NCBI GenBank assembly: GCA_023228645.1
Contig: JALOAT010000011.1
Span: 1 to 64,000, forward strand
Length of the DNA: 64,000 nucleotides
Direction: 5' to 3'
Source of the DNA: Gammaproteobacteria bacterium
GTDB lineage: Bacteria; Pseudomonadota; Gammaproteobacteria; Thiohalomonadales; Thiohalomonadaceae
In this document: in pieces, positions 8,911-15,296 of the stretch
Numbering within the stretch: the stretch's first letter is position 1
Layout of the letters: each line of letters starts with the position of its first letter
The notes under the pieces: model-generated
Told to the model about the DNA's origin: nothing
Database searches by the model: none
What the model saw: the letters and a program-made list of their open reading frames with translations, nothing else
Translations under genes and position numbers: made by a program

Positions 8911-10217
8911 CTTCTTCCTCTTTCTCTTCCTCTTCCGCCCTGTACGTAGGCATCGACGTCGGCACCTCCGGGTGTCGGGCGGTGGCCATCGATGCGCACG
9001 GCAGTGAGATCGCCGCTGCCCAGGTGGCCATGGCGGCGCCGCGGCGGGAGGAGGCGGCGGTGGAGCAGGACCCGGCGGTGTGGTGGGAGGCGCTGGGCGC
9101 GGCGCTGGAGGCCTTGCTGGCGCAGGTCCCGCGCGGGGCGGTGAAGGCCCTGGCGGTGGACGGTACCTCGGGCACGGTGCTGGTGGCGGATGACCAAGGC
9201 ACGCCCCTCGCACCGGCCCTGCTTTACAGCGACAACCGCGCCATCGACGAGGCGGAGCGCATCCGCGCCGCCGCGCCGCGCGAGAGCGCCGCCCACGGCA
9301 GCAGCGGCGGCCTGGCCAAACTGCTGTGGCTCCTCGGACGTATACCGTCGCCTGCCCGCGTTCATTCCCCGGCGGACTGGCTGGCCGGAAAACTCACCGG
9401 CCGTTTCGGCGCGAGCGACGCCAACAACGTGCTCAAGCTCGGCTGGGACCCGCTCACGCAGACCTGGCCCCGCTGGCTGGACGCACTCGGCGTACCTCGC
9501 GGCCTGCTGCCACGGGTGATCGCGCCGGGCACGGTGTACGGCAGGCTCGCACCGCCCATGGCGGCACGCTTCGGCCTCCCCGCTGATGCGCACGTGGTGG
9601 CCGGGACCACGGATAGCACCGCGGCCATCATCGCCACCGGCGCGGACCGGCCCGGCGAGGCCGTGACCTCCCTCGGTTCCACGCTGGTGATGAAGGTGGT
9701 GAGCGAACACCCGGTGTTCTCGCCGGAGGACGGTGTCTACAGTCAGCCCTACGGCCGCCACTGGCTGGTGGGCGGCGGCTCCAACAGCGGCGGCGCGGTG
9801 CTGCGGCAGTTCTTCAGCGATCCCGAACTCATGGACCTGACGCCTCGGCTCACCCCGGACCGGCCCACCGGGCTCGACTACTATCCCCTGCCCGCCCCCG
9901 GCGAGCGCTTTCCGGTCAACGACCCGCAGCTGGCCCCAAGGCTCACGCCCCGCCCGGCCGACGACACCGTGTTCCTGCAGGGCATGCTGGAGGCCATGGC
10001 GCGCATCGAGGCCGGCGCCTACCGGCGCCTGGTCGAGCTGGGCGCACCGGCGCCGCAGTGTGTGCTGTCCGCGGGGGGCGGCGCGCGCAATCCCGCCTGG
10101 TCGCGGATCCGCGAGGGCCTGCTGGGCGTACCGGTGCGACGGGCCATCCACGACGAGGCCGCCTACGGCAGCGCCCTGCTGGCGCGGCGAACCACGGAGG
10201 CAGACCGCAGATGCTAG
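8892..10217 (+). CDS. FGGY-family carbohydrate kinase (D-ribulokinase-like)
   Basis: 441 residues from the GTG at 8892. FGGY kinases phosphorylate pentoses or related polyols with ATP. Visible are the phosphate-1 motif YVGIDVGTSGCRAVAID near the N-terminus, VDGTSGTVLVAD, GTTDSTAAIIATGA (about 235-250), SLGSTLVMK, and the second-domain phosphate motif SAGGGARNPAW near the C-terminus. It is shorter than xylulokinase (~490) and resembles D-ribulose-type kinases. The start is uncertain: GTG 8892 lies inside the right arm of element A, the next residues are a serine run from a C/T-rich tract, and no Shine-Dalgarno is visible. Substrate unproven. Its stop overlaps the next start. Confidence 0.85.
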   Translation: MFPVVNSSSSFSSSSALYVGIDVGTSGCRAVAIDAHGSEIAAAQVAMAAPRREEAAVEQDPAVWWEALGAALEALLAQVPRGAVKALAVDGTSGTVLVADDQGTPLAPALLYSDNRAIDEAERIRAAAPRESAAHGSSGGLAKLLWLLGRIPSPARVHSPADWLAGKLTGRFGASDANNVLKLGWDPLTQTWPRWLDALGVPRGLLPRVIAPGTVYGRLAPPMAARFGLPADAHVVAGTTDSTAAIIATGADRPGEAVTSLGSTLVMKVVSEHPVFSPEDGVYSQPYGRHWLVGGGSNSGGAVLRQFFSDPELMDLTPRLTPDRPTGLDYYPLPAPGERFPVNDPQLAPRLTPRPADDTVFLQGMLEAMARIEAGAYRRLVELGAPAPQCVLSAGGGARNPAWSRIREGLLGVPVRRAIHDEAAYGSALLARRTTEADRRC

Positions 10218-10939
10218 AAAGATTCGTCCACGGCGCGCGCTGTTTCTGGCGCGGCCTGCGCCTGCTCAATACACCCGGCCTGCGCGGCTATGCGGCGCTG
10301 CCCATCGCCATCAACATGGCGGTTTTTTCAGGGTTGGTGTGGTTCGCGGCCGCGCGCTTCGACGCCTGGGTCGACGTACTGATGCCGCGCTTGCCCGAGT
10401 GGCTGACCTGGCTCGAAGGCCTGCTCTGGCTGCTGTTCGCCGGTTTGGCTGCGGTACTGGTGTTCTTCACCTTCACCGCCGTGGCCAATCTCATCGGCGG
10501 CCCCTTCAACGGCCTGCTCGCCGAGCGCGTCGAGCGGCACCTGACCGGCAGCGCGCCCACGGACGGCGGCGTCCTGGCCACGCTGCGCCAGGCGCCCGTC
10601 ATGCTGTTCGATGAGTTGCGCAAACTGGGCTATTACGCGCGTTGGGCGTTGCCACTGCTGGTGCTCTCGTTCATTCCCCTGCTCAACGTGTTCGCCCCCT
10701 TCCTGTGGGCGCTGTTCGGCGCCTGGATGCTGGCCGTGGAGTATGCGGATTACCCGCTCGGCAATCGCGGGCTGCGCGGCGTGCAGGTGCGCAGCGTGCT
10801 GCGCGCCCACCGCAGTTCGGCCCTGGGCTTCGGCACCATGACTCTGGCGGCGACCTTCGTGCCCGGCTTGAACCTGTTGGTGATGCCGGCCGCGGTGGCG
10901 GGGGCAACCATTCTTGCGGTGGAGCGCTTGCGGCAGTAA
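10211..10939 (+). CDS. cysZ: CysZ-like EI24-domain membrane protein
   Basis: 242 residues with about four hydrophobic segments (for example YAALPIAINMAVFSGLVWF near residue 30, GLLWLLFAGLAAVLVFFTFT near 75, then paired segments in the C-terminal half). The EI24/CysZ family includes the sulfate channel CysZ; the GGPFNGLLAERVE stretch is typical. It starts with an ATG that overlaps the end of the kinase gene by seven bases, so it is co-transcribed with it. CysZ family is likely, sulfate as substrate is inference; no cysteine-biosynthesis gene is adjacent. Confidence 0.8.
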   Translation: MLERFVHGARCFWRGLRLLNTPGLRGYAALPIAINMAVFSGLVWFAAARFDAWVDVLMPRLPEWLTWLEGLLWLLFAGLAAVLVFFTFTAVANLIGGPFNGLLAERVERHLTGSAPTDGGVLATLRQAPVMLFDELRKLGYYARWALPLLVLSFIPLLNVFAPFLWALFGAWMLAVEYADYPLGNRGLRGVQVRSVLRAHRSSALGFGTMTLAATFVPGLNLLVMPAAVAGATILAVERLRQ

Positions 10940-10963
10940 GCCCGGCAGGGCGCGCCGAAGAAC

Positions 10964-10994
10964 CCCGGTTCCGCTGCGCTTCATACGGGCTACG
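10964..10994 (+). repeat. Short dispersed repeat (GCTGCGCTTCATACGGGCTACG type)
   Basis: A sequence ending CGCTGCGCTTCATACGGGCT occurs here and again at 41660-41680. A complete hairpin version of the same family sits at 62714-62744. It follows the cysZ-like stop codon and precedes the convergent phosphatase gene. These resemble the short palindromic intergenic repeats common in proteobacterial genomes. Confidence 0.6.
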
Positions 10995-11032
10995 CCACGG
11001 GCGTAGCGTCCGGCTGATCGATCGCCATTAGC

Positions 11033-11794
11033 TCATGCGGCGTGCAGGCGGCGCACCCGATCCAGGTCGAGCCAGCGGCTGTTGCCCGCGTCGCCCGAAA
11101 GCACCTGGAACGGCTCGCCGGGCTCGCCCCAATGATCCAGAACCAAAGCCGCGCCGGCGAAGTCCTCGGCCTGCGTGTAACTGCTCACGGACACGATGGT
11201 GCGCAGCCCTGCCCCCAGCGACGACCGGATGCCGTTGTGGGAATCCTCGAAGGCGATGCACTGGGCCGGGGCGAGACCCATGCGCTCCATGGCCCACAGG
11301 TAGATGTCGGGCGCAGGCTTTTTGGCGGGGACGATGTCGCCGGCGGCGATCACCTCGAACCACGAAACCGCCTCCGGATGCAGCGCATGGCGCAGCAGTG
11401 CCGTGACGTTCTCGGGCGTGGTGGTGGTGGCGATGGCGAGCCGCAGGCCCGCCTCCCGTGCCTCCCTGAGCAGGCGCGCGACGCCCGGGCGCAGTGGAAT
11501 GAGGCCGCGCGCCAGCATGTCCGTGTAGATGCGGGTCTTGGCCTTGTGCAGGCCCGCGATGAAACCGTCGCGATCCGCCGGCGGTTGGAAGCGCGTTGCG
11601 AAGCGGTCGAGAAAATAGCCGATGCGTTCCTTGCCGCCGGTGACCGCCAGGAGTTGGCCGTACAGATCGACGGACCACTCCCAGTCCAGGCCCGCCTCGG
11701 CGAAGGCGCGGTTGAAGGCGACCCGATGGCCGTCACGTTCCGTATCGGCCAATGTGCCGTCCACGTCAAAGAGCAGACCGACGAGTTCACTCAT
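11033..11794 (-). CDS. cbbY: HAD-superfamily phosphatase, CbbY-like
   Basis: 253 residues. CbbY hydrolyses xylulose-1,5-bisphosphate, a RuBisCO inhibitor, and is common in Calvin-cycle organisms. The sequence shows HAD motif I FDVDGTLADTE (about residues 9-19), the CbbY-like TGGKERIGYFLD cap region, motif II AIATTTTPENV, motif III K in AGDIVPAKKPAPDIYLWA, and motif IV FEDSHNGIRS. The match to CbbY over the cap helix (AFAEAGLDWEWS) is better than to phosphoglycolate phosphatase. No RuBisCO or cbb genes are in the window, so the physiological substrate is inferred. It stands alone, convergent with cysZ and divergent from dksA. Confidence 0.82.
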   Translation of the reverse strand: MSELVGLLFDVDGTLADTERDGHRVAFNRAFAEAGLDWEWSVDLYGQLLAVTGGKERIGYFLDRFATRFQPPADRDGFIAGLHKAKTRIYTDMLARGLIPLRPGVARLLREAREAGLRLAIATTTTPENVTALLRHALHPEAVSWFEVIAAGDIVPAKKPAPDIYLWAMERMGLAPAQCIAFEDSHNGIRSSLGAGLRTIVSVSSYTQAEDFAGAALVLDHWGEPGEPFQVLSGDAGNSRWLDLDRVRRLHAA

Positions 11795-11970
11795 GTTTCG
11801 TGCGCCTTGTACGGTTTCAGTATGACGGAAGAGGTAATCTACGGATTTACACGAAATGGCACTTTCAGGGGCTTGGAGCCTCTAAGCCCGTGATGCAACA
11901 CGAGTGACACTTAAACCGGTACAGTAGATTAGCCAAAGGTCGCTAGCATGCCTGTACCAAGGCCGGTTTA

Positions 11971-11999
11971 TTGCGCCCTGCACGACCTTCTGGTATAGA
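11971..11999 (+). promoter_or_regulatory. Putative sigma-70 promoter of dksA
   Basis: TTGCGC (11971-11976) and TATAGA (11994-11999) are separated by 17 bases. Transcription would start near 12006, about 35 bases before the dksA ATG. The strand and spacing are right and the region is otherwise non-coding. Confidence 0.55.
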
Positions 12000-12040
12000 T
12001 GCCGCCCTGTTTTTGGCGCTGAGTCAGGAGACCCTAAGCG

Positions 12041-12583
12041 ATGTCGACCAAGAAGGCGGTAGCCACGACGGTTGCCGACGACACCACAGGCAAGAAATCA
12101 ATGCCGAAAAAGACTGTTACCAGCAAGAAGACGGAACAGACCGCAGTGCCGGTAGCTCAGATGAGTGCCCTGGACGGTTTCGGCAAGTTCACACCCTACG
12201 ACGAAAAAGCGGGCGAGGAATACATGAACGCCCCGCAGTCCGAGCACTTCCGTCAAATCCTGCTCGCCTGGCGTCAGGAATTGATGGAAGAGGTGGACCG
12301 CACCGTTCACCACATGCAGGACGAGGCCGCCAATTTCCCGGACCCGAACGATCGCGCCACGCAGGAATCGGAGTTCAGCATGGAACTGCGCACGCGGGAT
12401 CGCGAACGCAAACTGCTGAAGAAGATCGACGAGGCGCTGGAGGCCCTCGAGCGCGGCGAATACGGCTTCTGCGAAAGCTGCGGCGTCGAAATCGGCATTC
12501 GTCGCCTGGAGGCGCGCCCCACGGCGACCCTCTGCATCGACTGCAAGACCCTGGACGAGATCCGCGAAAAGCAGCGCGGCTGA
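12041..12583 (+). CDS. dksA: RNA polymerase-binding transcription factor DksA
   Basis: 180 residues. DksA enters the RNA polymerase secondary channel and, with ppGpp, resets rRNA and amino-acid promoters. The zinc finger is C144, C147, C165 and C168; the coiled-coil tip carries the acidic pair D101 and D104 in FPDPNDRA, which is needed for function. The C-terminal half is nearly identical to enterobacterial DksA. The protein is about 30 residues longer than the 151-residue E. coli form: the first 40 residues are a lysine/threonine-rich, probably disordered extension. Start ATG follows AGGAGACCCTAAGCG. A terminator follows directly, so it is monocistronic. Confidence 0.98.
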   Translation: MSTKKAVATTVADDTTGKKSMPKKTVTSKKTEQTAVPVAQMSALDGFGKFTPYDEKAGEEYMNAPQSEHFRQILLAWRQELMEEVDRTVHHMQDEAANFPDPNDRATQESEFSMELRTRDRERKLLKKIDEALEALERGEYGFCESCGVEIGIRRLEARPTATLCIDCKTLDEIREKQRG

Positions 12584-12605
12584 TCGCCGAATAACGTCCA
12601 CCTTC

Positions 12606-12636
12606 AAAGGGGCCTGTCGCAGGCCCCTTTTTGTTT
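12606..12636 (+). terminator. Intrinsic terminator after dksA
   Basis: A perfect 11-base stem AAAGGGGCCTG / CAGGCCCCTTT with a three-base loop is followed by a T-rich tail (TTGTTT), about 20 bases after the dksA stop. Confidence 0.88.
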
Positions 12637-12667
12637 CGCAGATCGCGTGGAGCAACAGGATCTTACA

Positions 12668-12674
12668 AAGGAGG
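12668..12674 (+). promoter_or_regulatory. Shine-Dalgarno that decides the nitroreductase start
   Basis: AAGGAGG at 12668-12674 lies five bases before the TTG at 12680. It indicates that translation begins at this TTG and not at the GTG at 12647, which has no Shine-Dalgarno. Confidence 0.7.
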
Positions 12675-12679
12675 TTTGC

Positions 12680-13345
12680 TTGGATCTGTTCACAGCCATG
12701 CACGGGCGCCGTTCCGTGCGCGCCTATCTGACCCACCCGGTGGGACGCGACACCATCGAAGCCGTTCTCGAGGCCGCGCGCTGGGCGCCGTCCGGCGTCA
12801 ACATGCAGCCCTGGGACGTGGCTGTCGTGAGCGGCACGACCAAGGCACGGCTGGCCGAGGCCATCCTCGCCGCACGGGCCGCGGGCGAAGCGGAGCGGCC
12901 GGACTACATCTACTACCCGGCGCAGTGGCACGAACCTTACAAAAGCCGGCGCCGCGCTTCGGGCCTCGCCATGTACGCCGCGCTCGGCATCGGCCGCGAT
13001 GATCAGGCGCGCCGCACCGAGGTCTGGAACGCCAACTACCGTTTCTTCGACGCCCCTGTGGGCCTGCTGTTTTTCCTCGACCGCCGCCTCGGCCAGGGCG
13101 CCTGGCTGGACCTCGGCATGTTCATGCAAAACGTCATGCTCGCCGCCGAAGGCCACGGCCTCGCCACCTGCCCGCAGGCCTCCATCGCCGATTATCCCGA
13201 CCTGGTCCGCCAGGCCCTCGGCCGCAGCGACGACGCCATCCTGGTGGCCGGCATGGCCCTCGGCTTCCCCGACCCCGATGCGCCGGTCAACAGCTACCGC
13301 ACCGAGCGCGAATCGGTGGAGGCCTTCGCACGTTTTTTCGAGTGA
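12680..13345 (+). CDS. Nitroreductase-family FMN oxidoreductase
   Basis: 221 residues from TTG 12680 (LDLFTAMHGRRSVRAYLT). The family uses FMN and NAD(P)H to reduce nitro or related compounds. The N-terminal HGRRSVRAY motif binds the FMN phosphate; AARWAPSGVNMQPWDVAVV is the typical second block; the C-terminal block includes MLAAEGHGLATCPQ and the final VEAFARFFE. The preferred start agrees with family length and has a near-perfect ribosome site. The natural substrate is unknown. It stands between the dksA terminator and fold-back element B. Confidence 0.88.
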   Translation: MDLFTAMHGRRSVRAYLTHPVGRDTIEAVLEAARWAPSGVNMQPWDVAVVSGTTKARLAEAILAARAAGEAERPDYIYYPAQWHEPYKSRRRASGLAMYAALGIGRDDQARRTEVWNANYRFFDAPVGLLFFLDRRLGQGAWLDLGMFMQNVMLAAEGHGLATCPQASIADYPDLVRQALGRSDDAILVAGMALGFPDPDAPVNSYRTERESVEAFARFFE

Positions 13346-13350
13346 CGGAA

Positions 13351-13493
13351 TAAGAGAAAACACAGGGGACACGGGGAACACGGGGATGAATAATGTTCGC
13401 CCATCGCGCTTTGTCATCATCCCGCAGCGTACGAGTGAACGGATGAAGAAACACTTTTCTCACCCCGTGTTCCCCGTGTCCCCCGTGTTCAAG
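13351..13493. repeat. Fold-back element B (9-base-unit arms)
   Basis: 27-base inverted arms at 13359-13385 and 13463-13489 match with one mismatch. Each has three 9-base units of the same family as element A. The left arm is preceded by AAGAGAAAA and the right followed by a T-rich stretch. It fills the whole gap between the nitroreductase stop and the gluQ ATG. Confidence 0.87.
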
Positions 13494-13504
13494 CGTTTTC
13501 TCCC

Positions 13505-14404
13505 ATGTACGTAGGCCGCTTCGCACCCTCGCCCACCGGTCCGCTGCACTTCGGCTCGCTGATCGCCGCCGCGGGGAGTTTCCTGCGGGCGCGGGCGCAG
13601 GGTGGACGATGGCTGGTGCGCATGGAGGATATCGACCCGCCGCGCGAGATACCCGGGGCCGCCGACGACATCCTGCGCACCCTGGAGACCTACGGACTGG
13701 AGTGGGAGGGCGAGGTCCTGTACCAGTCCACCCGCCTCACCGCCTATCGTGAAGTACTGGAATTCCTGCACCGTGCGGGCCTTGCCTACGCCTGCACCTG
13801 CTCGCGCAAGGAAGTGGGGCAGGCGGCGGGCCCGGGCGGTGTCTATCCGGGCATTTGCCGCGGCCGGCGCGAGCGTCCCAGCCAGCCCCATGCCGTGCGC
13901 GTAATGGTCGGTGATGGACGGATCACCTTCGAGGACGCCCTGCAGGGGCGGGTGAGCCAGGACCTGGCCCGCGACATCGGCGACTTCGTCATCCGGCGCG
14001 CCGACGGACTCTACGCCTATCAACTCGCCGTGGTGGTGGATGATGCCTACCAAGGGGTGAGCGAGGTGGTGCGCGGCGCCGATCTGCTCGATTCCACGCC
14101 CCGCCAGATCCGTCTCCAGCAACTGACCGGCCTGCCGACTCCGGCCTATCTGCACCTGCCCGTCGCGGTGGACGCGGCAACGGGCCAGAAACTCAGCAAG
14201 CAGAACCTGGCGCCGCCACTGGACCGGGCGCGTCCCCTGCCCGCCATCGTGCAGGCCCTCACCTTTCTCGGGCTCAACCCGCCGATGGAACTGCTCGACG
14301 GCGACGTCGCCAGCGCCTGGGCGTGGGCCATGGCACACTTCGACGTGGCGCGCCTGCCGCAGCGGCGCACCGTGCTCCTCGACGAGGTTAAAATCCGCCC
14401 ATGA
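13505..14404 (+). CDS. gluQ: Glutamyl-Q tRNA(Asp) synthetase
   Basis: 299 residues. It attaches glutamate to the queuosine base in the anticodon of tRNA(Asp). It is a truncated GluRS lacking the anticodon-binding domain. The HIGH-like motif is PTGPLHFGSL (residues 10-19), the zinc ligands C97, C99, Y114 and C118 are all present, and the KMSKS-like loop is KLSKQNLA. It makes biological sense with queF, about 5 kb away, in the same modification pathway. The ATG lies 15 bases after the arm of element B and has no clear Shine-Dalgarno. Its stop overlaps the next gene (ATGA). Confidence 0.95.
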   Translation: MYVGRFAPSPTGPLHFGSLIAAAGSFLRARAQGGRWLVRMEDIDPPREIPGAADDILRTLETYGLEWEGEVLYQSTRLTAYREVLEFLHRAGLAYACTCSRKEVGQAAGPGGVYPGICRGRRERPSQPHAVRVMVGDGRITFEDALQGRVSQDLARDIGDFVIRRADGLYAYQLAVVVDDAYQGVSEVVRGADLLDSTPRQIRLQQLTGLPTPAYLHLPVAVDAATGQKLSKQNLAPPLDRARPLPAIVQALTFLGLNPPMELLDGDVASAWAWAMAHFDVARLPQRRTVLLDEVKIRP

Positions 14405-14904
14405 CGACCACACTCCCCCAAGGCCTGGAACAGCTCGGCTTCGGCAGCGGCTTCCACGCCACGCTCTGCGAGATGCTCGAAGCCATCCCGATATTCGCCG
14501 ACTTGCCCCACCGCGAGATCGAGGTGCTGGCCGGTTACGTGGGCGCCTACACCGCGCGTCCCGGTACGGTCGTTTTCAACGAAGGCGGGCATAGCAACTA
14601 TCTGTGCTTTATCACCGCGGGTAAGCTGGAGGTGCTCAAGGAGCAGCGCGAGCACGAGCGCCGCCGTATCGCAGAGATCCGCGCCGGCAAGACCATCGGC
14701 GAGATGGCCTTCGTGGACAAACAGCCCCACTCCGCCAACGTGGTGGCCCGCACCGAGGCCACGCTCCTGCTGTTCACCCAAAACGGCTTCGAGCGCCTCA
14801 GCGCAGAACACCCGCGCCTCGCCCTCAAGCTGGCATGGCGGCTTTGCGAACAGCTCAGCCATCGCCTGCGCCAGACCAGCGGGCAGTTGGTGGATTTTCT
14901 TTGA
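14401..14904 (+). CDS. Stand-alone cyclic-nucleotide-binding domain protein
   Basis: 167 residues. A single CRP-type cyclic-nucleotide-binding beta-barrel runs from about residue 30 to 145, with EGGHSNYLCFITAGKLEVLK, the phosphate-binding-cassette-like region GKTIGEMAFVDKQPHSANVV (about 98-117) and the following C-helix. There is no DNA-binding helix-turn-helix after it, so it is not a complete Crp/Fnr regulator; it could sense a nucleotide and act on a partner. Translationally coupled to gluQ by a four-base overlap. A class III cyclase is encoded at 39013. Ligand not determined. Confidence 0.8.
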   Translation: MTTTLPQGLEQLGFGSGFHATLCEMLEAIPIFADLPHREIEVLAGYVGAYTARPGTVVFNEGGHSNYLCFITAGKLEVLKEQREHERRRIAEIRAGKTIGEMAFVDKQPHSANVVARTEATLLLFTQNGFERLSAEHPRLALKLAWRLCEQLSHRLRQTSGQLVDFL

Positions 14905-14961
14905 GTAATCAGGCGGCGACGCTTGGATGACTCACCGTTTATAGCCGGCTGCAACGGCGAA

Positions 14962-14995
14962 ATGTGACCAAGAGACAGCCCTCCGGAGAGGGCAG
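14962..14995. repeat. Second copy of the dispersed 20-mer
   Basis: ATGTGACCAAGAGACAGCCC at 14962-14981 is identical to the minus-strand sequence at 3767-3786. It is followed here by TCCGGAGAGGG and there by a similar run. It sits in the 197-base gap upstream of the two-component operon. Confidence 0.65.
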
Positions 14996-15064
14996 GCAGA
15001 TGGGTTCTCTCGCACCTTGCCACCTCCAACGGTCACCTGTCATATCGCACGCCTAACCTACGTT

Positions 15065-15079
15065 GTTACTTTTTGTAAC
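15065..15079. promoter_or_regulatory. Palindromic operator-like site GTTAC-N5-GTAAC
   Basis: GTTACTTTTTGTAAC lies 22 bases before the ATG of the small protein that heads the sensor-kinase operon. The same half-sites with the same spacing occur twice upstream of the sigma-54 promoter at 21863. Its position, close to the translation start, would fit autoregulation, probably negative, but this is inference. Confidence 0.5.
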
Positions 15080-15101
15080 GACTCTGCTAAGCTCTGGCAC
15101 C

Positions 15102-15296
15102 ATGCCGTCACCGCACCCGAAAACCTACCAGGATCGCACGCTGATTCTGCTGCTGTTCGCCGTCTTCGTGCTGGTTTCACCCATCAAGGTGATCTGGGCC
15201 GGCGCGGCGGCGCCGTGGTATGCGCCGTTCCTGGTGTGGGGCGGGCTCATCGCCCTGGCCTTCTGGCGCGAGCGCCGTGAGCGTCATGACGTTTGA
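15102..15296 (+). CDS. Small two-helix membrane protein heading the sensor-kinase operon
   Basis: 64 residues: a short basic N-terminus (MPSPHPKTYQDR), hydrophobic segment TLILLLFAVFVLVSPIKVIW, then YAPFLVWGGLIALAFW and a charged tail RERRERHDV. Its end overlaps the start of the kinase gene by 11 bases, so the two are translationally coupled. Small two-helix proteins often accompany sodium:solute symporters (DUF3311, YhdT, DUF4212), and a small overlapping ORF (cbrX) is known upstream of cbrA in Pseudomonas. By analogy it may be a subunit of, or translational regulator for, the symporter-like sensor. ATG 15102 is preferred over upstream starts that would read through the operator site. Confidence 0.75.
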   Translation: MPSPHPKTYQDRTLILLLFAVFVLVSPIKVIWAGAAAPWYAPFLVWGGLIALAFWRERRERHDV

